Notes under the pieces: generated by a model
What the model saw: the letters and a program-made list of their open reading frames with translations, nothing else
What the model was told of the DNA's origin: nothing
Database searches by the model: none
NCBI GenBank assembly: GCA_902781045.1
Contig: CACZHT010000026.1
Location: forward strand, 1 to 42,733
Origin: an uncultured Bacteroidales bacterium
Lineage (GTDB): Bacteria; Bacteroidota; Bacteroidia; Bacteroidales; Muribaculaceae
DNA: 42,733 nt
Reading direction: 5' to 3'
Translations under genes and position numbers: made by a program
Part shown: piece after piece, positions 10,349 to 20,559 of the stretch
How the letters are laid out: every line of letters begins with the position of its first letter
How positions within the stretch are numbered: the stretch's first letter is position 1

Positions 10349-12412
10349 ATGCAAAACAAACAATACAAGCGGACTCTGGTCACCACGGCATTGCCCTACG
10401 CCAACGGGCCGGTGCACATCGGGCACCTGGCCGGAGTATATGTGCCGGCCGACATCTATGTGCGTTACCTGCGCCTGCAGGGGCGTGACGTGATGTTTGT
10501 CGGCGGCAGCGACGAGCATGGCGTGCCGGTGACCCAGCGGGCACGCAAGGAGGGCATCACCCCGCAGCAGGTCGTTGACCGTTACCACTCGCTCATCAAG
10601 AAGTCGTTCGAGCAACTGGGCATATCCTACGACATCTACAGCCGCACAACCAGCCCCACACATCACCGGTTTGCCGCCGAGTTTTTCCGCAAGCTCTATG
10701 ACGAGGGCAAGCTGGTCGAGAAGACCACAAAGCAATTCTATGACGAGATTGACGGCAAGTTCCTCACCGACCGCGACGTGGAGGGTGAGTGCCCCTATTG
10801 CCACCACCCGGCCGCCAAGGGCAACCAGTGCGAGGATGGATGCGGACGTGACCTGGACCCCACCGAGCTGATCAACCCGCATGCCAAGGACAGCGACCAT
10901 CCGCTCGTGCTGCGTGACACCACCAACTGGTTCTTGCCGCTGAACGAGTATGAGCCGTGGCTCAGGGAGTGGATTCTTGAGGGGCATCAGGAGTGGCGTC
11001 CCAACGTCTATGGCCAGTGCAAGTCGTGGCTCGACAACGGTCTGCAGCCACGCGCCATGACACGCGACCTGGACTGGGGCATCCCCGTGCCCATCGACGG
11101 TGCTGAGGGCAAGGTGCTATACGTCTGGTTTGACGCCCCCATCGGCTATATCAGCAACACCAAGGAGCTGTGCGAGCAGCAACCCGAGCGCTGGGGCACC
11201 TGGCAGCAGTGGTGGCAGCAGCCCGACACACGGCTCATCCACTTTATCGGCAAGGACAACATTGTGTTCCACTGCATCATCTTCCCCACGATGATGAAGG
11301 CTCATGGCGACTACATCATGCCCGACAATGTGCCCGCCAACGAGTTCCTCAACCTGGAGGGCGACAAAATCTCGACCAGCCGCAACTGGGCCGTGTGGCT
11401 GCACGAGTACCTGGAGGACTTCCCTGGCAAGCAGGATGTGCTGCGCTATGTGCTCACCGCCGCCGCCCCCGAGACCAAGGACAACGACTTCACTTGGGGC
11501 GACTTCCAGGCACGCAACAACAACGAGCTGGTGGCCATCCTGGGCAACTTTGTCAACCGCGCGATGGTGCTCACACACAAGTATTTTGACGGCGTGATTC
11601 CGGCTTTGGGTCAGCTCACCGACTATGACCGCCAGACGCTGGACGAGTTCAAGGGTGTGAAGCAGACGCTGGCCGACAACATCGAGAATTTCCACTTCCG
11701 CGAGGCGTTGAAGGACGCGATGAACCTGGCGCGCATCGGCAACAAGTATCTGGCCGACACCGAGCCGTGGAAGCTAGCCAAGACCGACATGGCTCGTGTC
11801 GAGACCATCTTGCATGTCGCCCTGCAAGTCTGCGCCAATCTGGCCATCGCCTTCGAGCCGTTCCTGCCCTTCAGCGCACAGAAGCTGCGCACGATGCTCG
11901 GCATGGGCGAGGTGCGATGGGACAAGCTGGGGAGCATCGACATCCTGCCCGCCGGCAGTGCCATCCAGAAGCCCGAACTGCTGTTTGAGAAGATTGCCGA
12001 CGAGACCATCGAGCAGCAGAAGCAGCGGCTGGAACACATCAAGCAGGAGAATGTGCTCAAGAACTTCAAGCCGCAGCCCGTGGCCGGCGACTGCACCTAC
12101 GATGACTTCGCCCGGCTGGACATCCGTGTGGGCCGGGTGGTGGAGTGTGAGAAGGTCAAGAAGGCCAAGAAGCTGCTCAAGCTGCGCATCGACGACGGCA
12201 TGGGCTGCCGCACCATCGTCAGTGGCATTGCCCTCTATTACCAGCCCGAGGAGCTTGTGGGCAAGGAGGTGTGCTTCATCGCCAACTTCCCGCCGCGACA
12301 GCTCATGGGCATCGAGAGCCAGGGCATGATCCTCAGTGCCGAGGATGCCGACGGACGCCTGGTGGTCGTCGGACCCACTGGTGAGGTGCGCCCCGGTGTG
12401 CAGGTCAAGTAA
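10349..12412 (+). CDS. metG: Methionyl-tRNA synthetase
   Basis: 687 residues. Charges tRNA-Met with methionine in the cytoplasm. Class I signatures are present: HIGH at 23-26 and the KMSKS loop as KISTS at 340-344. A zinc knuckle with four cysteines (C148, C151, C161, C165) lies in the connective peptide. After the anticodon-binding helices, residues from about 585 form a C-terminal tRNA-binding OB fold ([20 protein letters not shown]) that also dimerises the enzyme, as in the long MetG form. No standard promoter box is visible in front; instead the start is preceded at 14 bases by the TCTAGANNN array. Ends at a bidirectional hairpin. Confidence 0.98.
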   Translation: MQNKQYKRTLVTTALPYANGPVHIGHLAGVYVPADIYVRYLRLQGRDVMFVGGSDEHGVPVTQRARKEGITPQQVVDRYHSLIKKSFEQLGISYDIYSRTTSPTHHRFAAEFFRKLYDEGKLVEKTTKQFYDEIDGKFLTDRDVEGECPYCHHPAAKGNQCEDGCGRDLDPTELINPHAKDSDHPLVLRDTTNWFLPLNEYEPWLREWILEGHQEWRPNVYGQCKSWLDNGLQPRAMTRDLDWGIPVPIDGAEGKVLYVWFDAPIGYISNTKELCEQQPERWGTWQQWWQQPDTRLIHFIGKDNIVFHCIIFPTMMKAHGDYIMPDNVPANEFLNLEGDKISTSRNWAVWLHEYLEDFPGKQDVLRYVLTAAAPETKDNDFTWGDFQARNNNELVAILGNFVNRAMVLTHKYFDGVIPALGQLTDYDRQTLDEFKGVKQTLADNIENFHFREALKDAMNLARIGNKYLADTEPWKLAKTDMARVETILHVALQVCANLAIAFEPFLPFSAQKLRTMLGMGEVRWDKLGSIDILPAGSAIQKPELLFEKIADETIEQQKQRLEHIKQENVLKNFKPQPVAGDCTYDDFARLDIRVGRVVECEKVKKAKKLLKLRIDDGMGCRTIVSGIALYYQPEELVGKEVCFIANFPPRQLMGIESQGMILSAEDADGRLVVVGPTGEVRPGVQVK

Positions 12413-12439
12413 GGGGGTGTCGCACCCTCCCGACTCATG

Positions 12440-12473
12440 GCAGCCTCCCGCCCCAGACAGGGCGGGAGGCTGC
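12440..12473. terminator. Shared hairpin between metG and the PUL regulator
   Basis: A perfect 14-base GC-rich stem (GCAGCCTCCCGCCC and complement) with a 7-base loop lies between two convergent genes. Probably terminates both. Confidence 0.75.
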
Positions 12474-12486
12474 TTGCACTGGCCGG

Positions 12487-15378
12487 TCACAGGCGCTGGA
12501 CAAACTCGGTGATGCTCTCGCGCGGCTGCAGCCCCAGCTTCTTGCGCAGGCGGTAGCGGAAGGTCTCGACACTGCGCACCGAGATGTTGAGCAGCGAGGC
12601 AATCTCCTTGCTCGACAGGCCCAGCCGCAGGTAGGCGCACAGCTTGCGCTCGTTCTTGTGCAGGTCGGGAAAACGCTCCAGCAGCTTGGCCATGAAGTTG
12701 TCATACACCAGGTTGAAGTTCTCTTCAAACTTGTCCCAGTTGTCATCCTCGTTCATGTTGTCGGCGATGCTCTTGCGTATGGCCTTGACGCGCTGTGAGA
12801 GCTTGGCCTTGGACTCGTCGCTCTTGATGCCGTCGGCCAGCTCGGCCAGGGTGGTGTCGAGCTGCTGCAGCATGTCATTCTTGCGCATGAGGTTCATGGT
12901 GAAGTCGCCCAGCTCGCTGCCCTTCTGCTTGAGGTCAAGCTGCAGTTGCTCGTTGTGGGCCTCCATCGCCTCATGCTCCTGCCGGGCTTTCTCGATCTGG
13001 AATGCCATCTGCTGCTCCTTGAGCTGGCGGCGGCGCTCGTCCTCGATGCGCTGCAAGGCACGTTGCTGGCGTTGACCGATGTAGCGCGCGGCCAGCCATC
13101 CCGACGTGCCCAGCAGCAGGGCATAGAGAGCGTAGGCCCACCACGTCTCGTACCAGGCCGGCAGCACCACCAGTGTGAGTGTGGCCTCGCTGGTGCTCGC
13201 GTTGTGGTGGTTGTGGGCGCGCACGTGCAGGCGGTAGGTGCCCTTGGGCAGTTGCGTGTAGTCTTTGCTGGGGGCTTGTTGCTCGGCTCCCCACTCGTGG
13301 TCATAACCCTTGAGGAAGCACTGATAGGTGACCAGGCCGTCGCTGTGATATTCTGGCAGGGCAAACTCGACCCGGATGGAGTTGTGTCGCTTGGGCACCT
13401 CGACCACTGTCTCATCTTTCACTTGCGCGATGTGGAACACAGTGTCCACCCCATTGATGTCGGTGATGCGGCGTATGAACACTCGTTGTGGCGAGGGTTG
13501 CGTGTGCTTGGCGCTCTGGTCGGCCACACAGAAGCCGTTGTCGGTGTTGAAGATGGTGTGTGTCGAGTCGGCAAATCCCATGTGGCCCAGCGACATGGTC
13601 ACCAGGTTGGCTCCGCTGCGGAATGTGGCACTGTCGATGTCCCACACCCCCGTGGGGCGACGCTTGAGCAGCAGGATATTGTCGCCGGTGAACACCCACG
13701 CGTCATGCGTCGGAGTCTCATACAGTGCCGCCGAGGTGCCGTAGTGGTTGACCAGATGATTGAGCCAGTGGACATGGGTGAGCCGCGATGAGGCGCGGTC
13801 GTAGCGCAGGAAGCCGTCGACCGACGACACCATCACCGTGTCTTGCAGCTTGCACACCTGATTGCCGCCCTCGACCAGCAGGCCATGGTCTTTGCCGAAG
13901 TGCTCTTGCTTGACCACCCGTGTGCCCTCGTCGTTGAGCCAGAAGTGGTAGATGCCTTTCTGCCAGTCGGCCACCCAGATTGAGCCGTCTGAATCTTCCT
14001 CAAACCTGGCACTCGACAAGCCGATGCCACTGACGCGGCCACCATAGGTCAGGCCGGTCGGGGTGGCGTGCATCACAAAGAAGCCGTCGTAGTCGCAGCC
14101 CAGCACAAGCCCGGGGTGGTGCCGCAGTTCGCGGTAGTCCCAGGTGCCCGCCGGGCCGGCGATGTGCGTCACCTGTCCGCCGCGGATGAGCATGGTGCCC
14201 TGGTCGCAGCCGCACAAGATGCCGGCCGAGGTCTTGCGCAGGCACCACACCTGGCTCGTGATGCCGGCAATGGGGTGGATGGCCGGCGGCACGTTGCCGG
14301 CCGACAGTGGATAGGCCGTGGCAAAGAGGCCCTGGTTGGTGCCCAGATAGAGCGCGTTGCCATCGGCGAGCGAGGCATAGCCTCGGCCGATGAGGCGGTT
14401 GTCGCCCAGCAGCGACTGGAATGCCATGTCGCGCATCAGGTAGGCCACACCGTTGTCCAGCCCCATCCACAGGTTGCCCAGCGGGTCGAATGCCACCGAC
14501 AGGACGGTGTTGTTCTGCAAGCCTGTCGCCACGTTGGCATAGTCGCAACGACCGGTCTTCAAGTTCTTGACAACGAGTCCATTGCGAATGGTTCCAAACG
14601 CCACGCAAGGGCCGTGAGCCGCAGCGCAGAACACCTTGCTCTGCATCAGGAATGGGGTGATGTCGAGCGGCCAGGGGACGACTGTCGTGCCGTCGTAGCG
14701 ATAGATGCCCTGCTCGGTGGTGACCAGCAGCAGCCCGTCGTCGGTGGCAATGATTTCGCGCACCAGCACATTGCTGTGTGGCCACTGTCCCGGCAGACGC
14801 TTCACTGCCTGGCCGTCAAAGGCATACAGCCCATCGGCACAGGCTAGCATCAGCCGTCCATGGTCCACAGCCGAGGCCGTCACCTCGGTGGGCGTCTTCA
14901 CCACTTGCAGCCGGTCGCCGCCATGGCGATACAGCGCCAGGTGCCGCTTGCTCTGGAAGACGTAAGCGTCGCCCATCTGGTGGATGTTCCACACATCACC
15001 CATGTCGCCATTTGCCGTGGGCCACAGGGGCATGAGCGACACATAACGTGGCGCGGCCAGACGGTTGGACAAGTCGTAGTAGCCTAGCTCGTTAGAGCCG
15101 CCGGCATAGACCCGGTGGTGCAGCGTGTCGAGGCAGATAGCGCGCACGTCGCTGTAATTGGCGTTGGGGGTCACGCTCCAGCGGTAGCCGTCGTGAATCA
15201 TCAGCCCATGTGAGTTGGCCAGATAGAGAAGCCCGTCGGCCGATTGCATAAGATTCCAGTTTTGAGTGCCTCCGCCTGTGAGGACGGTGGGGAAATTGCG
15301 CAGCATCTGGCACTGTGCTTGGGCATTGAGGGCGACTAGCATCGCTAGGGCTATAATTGTTTTCAGTAGGCGGTTCAT
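12487..15378 (-). CDS. Propeller / Y_Y_Y sensor with LuxR-type HTH, probable PUL regulator
   Basis: 963 residues, a one-protein membrane regulator. Signal-anchor MNRLLKTIIALAMLVALNAQ, then two-component-regulator propeller repeats to about 600 (LMQSADGLLYLANSHGLMIH is one), a Y_Y_Y domain at about 675-738, one membrane span at about 747-764 (YALYALLLGTSGWLAA), a coiled coil at 768-850, and a C-terminal LuxR-type HTH (RKLCAYLRLGLSSKEIASLL, then NISVRSVETFRYRLRKKLGL). Unlike hybrid two-component PUL regulators it has no histidine kinase or receiver domain, so the signal must pass mechanically to the HTH. It is divergent from the glucan locus with promoters back to back, so it likely controls it. 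A TTG at 15402 overlaps the promoter -7 box; ATG 15378 is the start. Confidence 0.88.
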   Translation of the reverse strand: MNRLLKTIIALAMLVALNAQAQCQMLRNFPTVLTGGGTQNWNLMQSADGLLYLANSHGLMIHDGYRWSVTPNANYSDVRAICLDTLHHRVYAGGSNELGYYDLSNRLAAPRYVSLMPLWPTANGDMGDVWNIHQMGDAYVFQSKRHLALYRHGGDRLQVVKTPTEVTASAVDHGRLMLACADGLYAFDGQAVKRLPGQWPHSNVLVREIIATDDGLLLVTTEQGIYRYDGTTVVPWPLDITPFLMQSKVFCAAAHGPCVAFGTIRNGLVVKNLKTGRCDYANVATGLQNNTVLSVAFDPLGNLWMGLDNGVAYLMRDMAFQSLLGDNRLIGRGYASLADGNALYLGTNQGLFATAYPLSAGNVPPAIHPIAGITSQVWCLRKTSAGILCGCDQGTMLIRGGQVTHIAGPAGTWDYRELRHHPGLVLGCDYDGFFVMHATPTGLTYGGRVSGIGLSSARFEEDSDGSIWVADWQKGIYHFWLNDEGTRVVKQEHFGKDHGLLVEGGNQVCKLQDTVMVSSVDGFLRYDRASSRLTHVHWLNHLVNHYGTSAALYETPTHDAWVFTGDNILLLKRRPTGVWDIDSATFRSGANLVTMSLGHMGFADSTHTIFNTDNGFCVADQSAKHTQPSPQRVFIRRITDINGVDTVFHIAQVKDETVVEVPKRHNSIRVEFALPEYHSDGLVTYQCFLKGYDHEWGAEQQAPSKDYTQLPKGTYRLHVRAHNHHNASTSEATLTLVVLPAWYETWWAYALYALLLGTSGWLAARYIGQRQQRALQRIEDERRRQLKEQQMAFQIEKARQEHEAMEAHNEQLQLDLKQKGSELGDFTMNLMRKNDMLQQLDTTLAELADGIKSDESKAKLSQRVKAIRKSIADNMNEDDNWDKFEENFNLVYDNFMAKLLERFPDLHKNERKLCAYLRLGLSSKEIASLLNISVRSVETFRYRLRKKLGLQPRESITEFVQRL

Positions 15379-15399
15379 GTTGTGTTCATGTTGAGGTGA

Positions 15400-15407
15400 C
15401 AAAGGTA
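15400..15407 (-). promoter_or_regulatory. Promoter -7 box of the PUL regulator
   Basis: TACCTTTG on the minus strand, 21 bases before the ATG at 15378. A TTTG lies about 23 bases upstream. Confidence 0.6.
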
Positions 15408-15529
15408 TGTAAAATTACTGATATAAAGCACAAAAGATAGAATTATTTTTCTGGAAAGTGAGTTTTTGTCGTAGTGCCCGTTGTAGCGAAGTTGTGGTTA
15501 ATTGTTGTTCGCGTGTGCGGAAACAGCAG

Positions 15530-15537
15530 TAATTTTG
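15530..15537 (+). promoter_or_regulatory. Promoter -7 box of the first GH128-like gene
   Basis: TAATTTTG, with TTG at 15505-15507, 22 bases upstream. Implies a leader of about 65 bases. It is divergent from the regulator promoter 120 bases away, leaving room for a shared operator. Confidence 0.6.
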
Positions 15538-15608
15538 CAACATCAAACGCCGCGTGGCGCGGAGGCTGTCTGCGACTGGCGGAAAATATTCAAAAAAAGT
15601 ATGGCCGT

Positions 15609-17105
15609 ATGAAACGAATTTTATTCACAGCAATGGTGCTGGCACTGGTGGCTCAGGCCACTGTCGCACAGCAGATGCGCCGCAGCGACAAGCGCGGCTA
15701 CAGCGACAACGGGCAGTTCTACAGCGAGCAGGCGATTGACGCTCTGTCGCCGGGAGTGTCGTGGACCTATAACTGGGCGGTCGTGCCCGGAAGGCAGCCG
15801 GCCAACCTGGGCGGCGAGGGGTGCGACATCAATTTTGCCCCCATGTGCTGGAACGGCAACTGGGATAACTCACAACTCACACAATACCTTACAGATTATA
15901 GCGGTACGCGCTACCTGCTGGGCTTTAACGAACCCAATTTCATGGAACAAGCCAATATGACCCCCGCCCAGGCCGCCCAGAGGTGGCCTGAGCTGGAGGC
16001 CTTGGCCGAGCAGTATGGGACCGCACTGGTGTCGCCGGCGCTCAACTTCAGCGGCCAGAGTGTGGGTGGCCGCGTGTGGCAGCCCGTCGACTGGCTTGAC
16101 GCATTCATCATGGAGTATAACAACCTCTATGACAGCGACCCGCGCATGGACTACATCGCGCTGCACTGCTATATGGACTATGCCGCCGCAGTCGACTGGT
16201 ATGTCAATAAGTACCTCTATGTTGACAACTACAATGACAACTATCCCCACCTCAAGCGATACTTCGACGAGCATGGGCAGACACCGCTGTTGCTCACCGA
16301 GTTCTGCTCATGGGAGAACAACAACAGTAACCTGAATGCCGACTTCCAGGTGCAGTCGATGGTCGAGAAGCTGCAAGTGCTGGAGCTGAGCGAGCATGTG
16401 GCTGGCTACTGCTGGTTCATGGGTCATGGCAACAACAACTATGGCTACCCCTACTATCGCATGTTTGAGAGCAATGCCGACGACAGCCCTCTCACGCGCC
16501 TGGGTACCATATATGTACACAGTTCGGCCTTCGATCGCGAGTGTTTCTTTGCTCCCGGCCAGCGCGTCGCGGCCAAGGACTACATCTACATGTCGGGTGG
16601 AACGATTGACCTCAACACCGACCCCGCGTCGGATGCCCCTATCGAGTTTAGCCGCTTTGACTGTCAGGCCCGGGCGCACTATCAGGTCGACCTGCCCCAA
16701 GCGGGCTACTACACCATCGCCATGCGGCTCAATCTGTCGCAGGACCAGCGTGCCTCGTTCAGCGTGCTCAGCGACAACCAGGTGATGACTGAGGAGACGC
16801 TCACCGCACAGGTCGACGGATGGCAGACTTGCTCCATCCGTGCCAAGCTCGATGCCGGGCCGCACACGCTCGAGTTTGTCAACACCAGCGATGTGGCTTG
16901 TGGCTTCAACTGGTTCAGGCTCGACTACCTGGGCCAGTCGGGTGTGACCGATGTGCAACCCACGGCCACCGCCACCGGCATGGAGTATTACAACCTGCAA
17001 GGGCAGCGCACCGGCAGGCCCCAGCAGGGTTTCACCATTGTGGTCACTCGCATGAGCGATGGCCGCACTCAGGTGAGCAAGCGCATGAGCGGCTGCAACG
17101 ATTGA
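15609..17105 (+). CDS. Secreted GH128-like glycoside hydrolase (probable endo-beta-1,3-glucanase)
   Basis: 498 residues with signal peptide KRILFTAMVLALVAQATVAQ. The catalytic barrel matches the Asl1-like Glyco_hydro_cc / GH128 family: YLLGFNEPNFMEQANMTPAQ with probable acid/base E108, WLDAF, DYIALHCYMD, and LLLTEFCSWE with probable nucleophile E231. Residues about 345-445 form a CBM6/35-like beta-sandwich (AHYQVDLPQAGYYTIAMRL ... GFNWFRLDYL). The end (YYNLQGQRTGRPQQGFTIVV) resembles the tail of the BspA-like protein at 5159, perhaps a surface-sorting signal. GH128 enzymes cut beta-1,3-glucan. The frame extends to 15474, but that lies upstream of the promoter, so ATG 15609 is used. Paralogue of the gene at 23460, which ends in a dockerin instead. 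Confidence 0.85.
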   Translation: MKRILFTAMVLALVAQATVAQQMRRSDKRGYSDNGQFYSEQAIDALSPGVSWTYNWAVVPGRQPANLGGEGCDINFAPMCWNGNWDNSQLTQYLTDYSGTRYLLGFNEPNFMEQANMTPAQAAQRWPELEALAEQYGTALVSPALNFSGQSVGGRVWQPVDWLDAFIMEYNNLYDSDPRMDYIALHCYMDYAAAVDWYVNKYLYVDNYNDNYPHLKRYFDEHGQTPLLLTEFCSWENNNSNLNADFQVQSMVEKLQVLELSEHVAGYCWFMGHGNNNYGYPYYRMFESNADDSPLTRLGTIYVHSSAFDRECFFAPGQRVAAKDYIYMSGGTIDLNTDPASDAPIEFSRFDCQARAHYQVDLPQAGYYTIAMRLNLSQDQRASFSVLSDNQVMTEETLTAQVDGWQTCSIRAKLDAGPHTLEFVNTSDVACGFNWFRLDYLGQSGVTDVQPTATATGMEYYNLQGQRTGRPQQGFTIVVTRMSDGRTQVSKRMSGCND

Positions 17106-17111
17106 CATCTA

Positions 17112-17171
17112 CAGTTTTCAGTCTTCTCTGAAGTTTTTTTCGGAATCTAAGTCCCTCTAGACTGAAAACTG
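17112..17171 (+). terminator. Long-range inverted repeat after the first GH128-like gene
   Basis: CAGTTTTCAGTCT (17112-17124) is exactly complementary to 17159-17171, with a 34-base loop that contains a T7 run. Possible terminator, which would separate this gene from susC; the large loop makes this uncertain. Confidence 0.45.
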
Positions 17172-17271
17172 CACCATCACACTTCCGATGCCGGGAACGG
17201 CAGAATGGTTAAATTGGGAGTGATAAACATTTTTTAATACATAATGTGACGCTTAACTTTGGCTTTTGTCA

Positions 17272-17279
17272 TACTTTTG
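17272..17279 (+). promoter_or_regulatory. Promoter -7 box of the susC operon
   Basis: TACTTTTG, 78 bases before the susC ATG. A second match, TAACTTTG, lies at 17254-17261. The -33 element is not clear for either. Confidence 0.5.
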
Positions 17280-17357
17280 CAACTTATTAGCCTGATAAAT
17301 AAGGGAGTAACAAAAAATTAAGTTTAAGCACAAACAATTAACTACAATAACTGAAAC

Positions 17358-20300
17358 ATGAAATTAAGTACTACACTTCTGTTGATGATGTTGCTGCCGC
17401 TATCGGTCTTTGGCCAGGGCATCACCATCCAGGGCACGGTCATCGACGACAGCGACGGCACGCCCATGCCCGGCGTGACGGTCAGTGTCGAGGGGACAAG
17501 CAAGACCACTGCCACCGACTTCGACGGGCAGTATGTGATTAACGCCGATGGTGCCGGCACACTGGTGTTCACCTTTGTGGGCATGACGCCCGAGAAGCGC
17601 AAGTTCACCGCCTCGACCACCATCAACGTGCGCATGAGCGAGGACGCGCGCGTGCTCAACGAGGTGGTTGTCGTGGGCTATGGCACCATGCGCAAGAGCG
17701 ACCTCACCGGCTCGGTGTCGTCAATCAGTGCCGACAAGCTCAAGAAGACGCCGGCCGCCAACCTCGACCAGGCTCTGCAGGGCCGTGCCGCCGGTGTGAC
17801 GGTCAACGCCAACTCGGGTCAGCCCGGTGCCGGGGCGCAGGTGCGCATCCGTGGCATCGGCACCATCAACAACAGCGACCCGGTCTATGTGGTTGACGGT
17901 GTGATTTGCGACGACATCAATTTCTTGAGTCCGTCGGACATCGCCAGCACCGAGATTCTCAAGGACGCGTCGGCCACCGCAATCTACGGTAGCCGTGGTG
18001 CCAACGGCGTGGTGCTCGTCACCACCAAGAAGGGCGAGAAGGGCCAGAGTCACATCTCGCTGGACATCTATGCCGGCGTGCAGCAACGCTGGAAGAAACT
18101 TGACCTCATGGGCAAGGAAGACTTCATCAACACCTATCTGGATCTCAACGCCAATGCCGCCCAGCGCCGCATCTACGAGGAGCAGGGATTCAACGAGTGG
18201 CTGCGCCGCTACAAGATGGGCACCGACGCGCACTATGCCGCGCCGCTCACCGAGAAGTATCCCGATGGACTGGATTATAGCCTCATCGACACCGACTGGC
18301 AGGATCAGGTGTTCCAGACAGCCTGGATTCAGAACTATCACCTGAGCGTGGACGGCGGTACCGACAAGGCCAACTACTCGTTCAGCGCCAGTTGGTTTGA
18401 CCAGGATGGTATCATCAAGCAGAGTAACTACAAGCGCCTCACACTCAGGGCCAACACCTCGTTCCAGGTCAAGCCTTGGTTCAAGATTGGCGAGAACCTG
18501 AGCTACGTCTACTCGTGGGGGCGCAACACCAGCGCCGATGCGGCCAACCTCGATGCCAACCTGCTGTCGCAGGCCATCGCCATGGCACCCTGGGACCCCG
18601 CACGTTATCCCGACGGCGCGGTCAATGCCCGCGGCGAGGACATGAGCGGCAAGATTGCAGCACCCAGCAACTTCAAGAACGTCTACAGCCCCATCAGCTC
18701 GATGCAGTATCACCACCCACGCGACGTCTACAGCCGCTGGATTGGAGACATCTACATCGAAATCAGTCCGCTGGAGTGCCTCACCTATCGTGGCGATGTC
18801 AGCTACAACCATGTGGACTATAACCACCGCTCGTTCCTCGACAAGTATGAGGTCTCGGCCTACGACCAGGCCGACAAGAACTACATCGAGCGCTCAATGC
18901 GGCACTGGACCAGTGTCGTGTGGGAGAACACGCTCACGTTCAAGAAGCAACTCACCGATGACCACTATCTCAACCTCATGGTGGGACACACCGGCGAGGA
19001 GTACAACTCCTACAGCATCAGTGGCTCGGGCAACAGCATCCTCATCCCCGACCCGCGCAACTGGTTCCTGAGCCAGACCACCGAGACCAACCCCGCCGGC
19101 GACTCGGTCGACCGCACGCGCCGCATGTCGTTCCTGGGACGCTTCCACTACACGTTCAAGGACCGCTACATGGCCACGGTCAACTTCCGCGCCGACGGCA
19201 GCAACAAGTATCCCGAGAACACTTGGGGCTACTTCCCCTCGATGGCGCTGGCTTGGCGCATGAGCGAGGAGCCGTGGCTCAAGCGCTTCGCCAACCTGGA
19301 CAACCTCAAGCTGCGTGCCGGCTGGGGACGCATCGGCAACGACAAAATTGTCAACAATGCCTTCACTACCACCATCTTCAACAGCGGCCCCACGTTTGTC
19401 ACCTACCCGCTGGGCGAGAACGGCGACACCCCGGGCGCGACCATCCTGACCTACGCCAACAACGGCGGCTGGTGGGAGAAGACCGAGACCTGGAACCTGG
19501 GTGTGGACTTCTCGTTCTGGCGCGGACGCCTCAACGGAACGGTCGAGGCATTCATGCGCGACACCAAGGACATGGTTGTCTACAAGAAGATGGACGCACA
19601 GATGGGGCAGCGCTATGACGCGCTCATCAATGCCGCCACCGTGCGCAACACCGGCATCGAGATCACGCTGGGGCACCAGAACACTCTGGGCGACTTCCAC
19701 TACAACATCGAGGGCAATGTGTCGATGATCAAGAACGAGCTGCGCCGGCTCAATGGCGGCGAGAAGTTCTGGGTCGACGACATCCGCCTCAGCGACGAGG
19801 GCATCGGACTGTTCACCTTCTGGGGATTTGACTACCAGGGTGTGTTCAAGACCGACGAGGAGGCCAACGCACACTGGCCGGGCTACGCCCGCGACGGTGA
19901 GCTCAACCCCTATCACGCCGGCGACGCCATCTATGCCGACCTCGACGGCGACGGCAAGCTCACCGAGCTGGGCGACCGCAAGGCACTGGGCAACCCGTTC
20001 CCCTGGCTGACCTACGGCCTGAACCTGAGCTGCGACTGGCGCGGCCTGGACCTGTCGCTCTTCTTCCAGGGCGTGGCGGGCAACGAAATCTACAACCGCA
20101 TGCGCACACGCACCGAGTATAACGGCACCAGCATGCAGCTGAGCACGGCCATGAGCGACGTGTGGACGGCCGCTAAGGCCGAGCAGGGCATCTACGGCAC
20201 CATCCCCAACCCCAACGGCAACAGCTATAACTTCACCGTCAGTAGCCGATTTGTCGAGAAAGGCGACTACCTGCGCCTGAAGAACGTGCAGCTGGGCTAC

Positions 20301-20483
20301 ACCCTGCCCAACAACATCTCGCACAAGATGGGCATGAGCAAGTGCCGCCTCTATGTGAGCGCGAGCAACCTGTTGACCTTCACCAAGTACACTGGCTATG
20401 ACCCCGAGGTGGCTGGCGGTGTGGACTATGGCAACTATCCCCAGGCACGTACCTTCATGTTCGGCCTCAACGTCTCGTTCTAG
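17358..20483 (+). CDS. SusC/RagA-type TonB-dependent outer-membrane transporter
   Basis: 1041 residues. Imports oligosaccharides through the outer membrane with energy from TonB. Signal peptide 1-19; a carboxypeptidase-D-like beta domain at about 22-105 (GITIQGTVIDDSDGTPMPGV); the SusC signature LNEVVVVGYGTMRKSDLTGS; the plug at about 115-230 with QVRIRGIGTINNSDPVYVVD; then a large beta-barrel ending in FGLNVSF, the usual aromatic last residue. It pairs with the SusD gene 76 bases downstream. Substrate is inferred from the flanking GH128 and GH3 genes to be a beta-1,3-glucan. Confidence 0.95.
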   Translation: MKLSTTLLLMMLLPLSVFGQGITIQGTVIDDSDGTPMPGVTVSVEGTSKTTATDFDGQYVINADGAGTLVFTFVGMTPEKRKFTASTTINVRMSEDARVLNEVVVVGYGTMRKSDLTGSVSSISADKLKKTPAANLDQALQGRAAGVTVNANSGQPGAGAQVRIRGIGTINNSDPVYVVDGVICDDINFLSPSDIASTEILKDASATAIYGSRGANGVVLVTTKKGEKGQSHISLDIYAGVQQRWKKLDLMGKEDFINTYLDLNANAAQRRIYEEQGFNEWLRRYKMGTDAHYAAPLTEKYPDGLDYSLIDTDWQDQVFQTAWIQNYHLSVDGGTDKANYSFSASWFDQDGIIKQSNYKRLTLRANTSFQVKPWFKIGENLSYVYSWGRNTSADAANLDANLLSQAIAMAPWDPARYPDGAVNARGEDMSGKIAAPSNFKNVYSPISSMQYHHPRDVYSRWIGDIYIEISPLECLTYRGDVSYNHVDYNHRSFLDKYEVSAYDQADKNYIERSMRHWTSVVWENTLTFKKQLTDDHYLNLMVGHTGEEYNSYSISGSGNSILIPDPRNWFLSQTTETNPAGDSVDRTRRMSFLGRFHYTFKDRYMATVNFRADGSNKYPENTWGYFPSMALAWRMSEEPWLKRFANLDNLKLRAGWGRIGNDKIVNNAFTTTIFNSGPTFVTYPLGENGDTPGATILTYANNGGWWEKTETWNLGVDFSFWRGRLNGTVEAFMRDTKDMVVYKKMDAQMGQRYDALINAATVRNTGIEITLGHQNTLGDFHYNIEGNVSMIKNELRRLNGGEKFWVDDIRLSDEGIGLFTFWGFDYQGVFKTDEEANAHWPGYARDGELNPYHAGDAIYADLDGDGKLTELGDRKALGNPFPWLTYGLNLSCDWRGLDLSLFFQGVAGNEIYNRMRTRTEYNGTSMQLSTAMSDVWTAAKAEQGIYGTIPNPNGNSYNFTVSSRFVEKGDYLRLKNVQLGYTLPNNISHKMGMSKCRLYVSASNLLTFTKYTGYDPEVAGGVDYGNYPQARTFMFGLNVSF

Positions 20484-20493
20484 TACGACTTGC

Positions 20494-20547
20494 TCCCAGT
20501 AATCCCAGTTTTCCCAGTAATCCCAGAATTCCCAGAATTCCCAGTTA
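20494..20547 (+). repeat. 9-base TCCCAGNNN array between susC and susD
   Basis: Six units with exact 9-base period start at 20494, 20503, 20512, 20521, 20530 and 20539. The core TCCCAG is perfect in all six; the other three bases are A/T (TAA, TTT, TAA, AAT, AAT, TTA). The array ends 12 bases before the susD ATG. Confidence 0.9.
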
Positions 20548-20559
20548 AAAAAGAAGACT

